Assembly (NCBI GenBank): GCA_013002105.1
Contig: JABDKS010000264.1
Location: 1-5,240 of the forward strand
From: Pirellulaceae bacterium
Lineage (GTDB): Bacteria > Planctomycetota > Planctomycetia > Pirellulales > Pirellulaceae
Direction: 5' to 3'
DNA length: 5,240 bases
Position 1 is the stretch's first letter; every line of letters starts with the position of its first letter. Of the stretch, positions 5,192-5,240 are shown piece by piece. A program made the translations under genes and the position numbers. Under the pieces are notes generated by a model. It did no database searches, was not told the DNA's origin, and worked only from the letters and a program-made list of their open reading frames with translations.

Positions 5192-5240
5192 ATGATCGAA
5201 TTATCAGGCGTATCGAAACTGTATGGCCGAGTGATCGGGG
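5192..5240 (+). CDS. Second ABC transporter ATP-binding protein, N-terminus (partial)
   Basis: ATG 5192 begins MIELSGVSKLYGRVIG, which runs off the right edge. The pattern (I-E-L-x-x-V-S-K-x-Y-G) is the first beta strand and aromatic loop of ABC ATPases and matches the N-terminus of the ATPase at 2979 (VIHIRDVSKQYGNIRA). It starts three bases after the permease stop, so it belongs to the same operon. It probably drives a second permease beyond the window or pairs as a heterodimer with the first ATPase. Walker A and later motifs lie outside the window. Confidence 0.75.
   Translation, partial: MIELSGVSKLYGRVIG

Overview
The window looks like a chromosomal segment of a planctomycete, most likely a Rhodopirellula-like member of the Pirellulaceae. 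This is an inference. It rests on moderate GC content, sparse Shine-Dalgarno signals, a small membrane protein carrying an R-Y-S-I-R-x-M-L-L motif of a kind I associate with planctomycete membrane proteins, and an ABC ATPase/permease cluster with a proline- and glycine-rich insert. No rRNA, tRNA, CRISPR array, insertion sequence or phage gene was seen.

Layout, left to right. Positions 2-202 (+) hold the last 66 codons of a type I restriction endonuclease subunit (HsdR, EcoEI-type C-terminal domain). Positions 203-727 contain no convincing gene. They hold one doubtful small reading frame on the minus strand and a good intrinsic terminator for the minus-strand operon. Positions 728-2652 are a three-gene minus-strand operon, in transcription order: an exported helical-repeat (TPR-like) protein, a small multi-pass membrane protein, and a GNAT acetyltransferase. 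The last two overlap by four bases (ATGA). Positions 2653-2978 are a divergent intergenic region with several short repeats and candidate regulatory sites. From 2979 to the end runs a plus-strand ABC-2 type transporter operon: ATPase, permease, and the first 16 codons of a second ATPase. Its genes are joined by a TAATG overlap and then a 3-bp gap.

How the genes work together. The ATPase at 2979 and the permease at 3968 almost certainly form one ABC-2 export complex. The second ATPase suggests a duplicated ATPase/permease arrangement continuing beyond the window. The minus-strand operon is translationally coupled at its end, but I cannot name its pathway. The HsdR end belongs to a separate restriction locus to the left.

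I found no clearly new system. The most unusual items are: ten 15-bp units encoding a Q-F/I-G-P-D/G pentapeptide array, with an Arg-rich stretch, in the permease loop between its last two membrane segments; an ABC ATPase whose family-consistent N-terminus can only be reached from a CTG (or rarer) start; and an 11-bp element found once near each of the two divergent genes.
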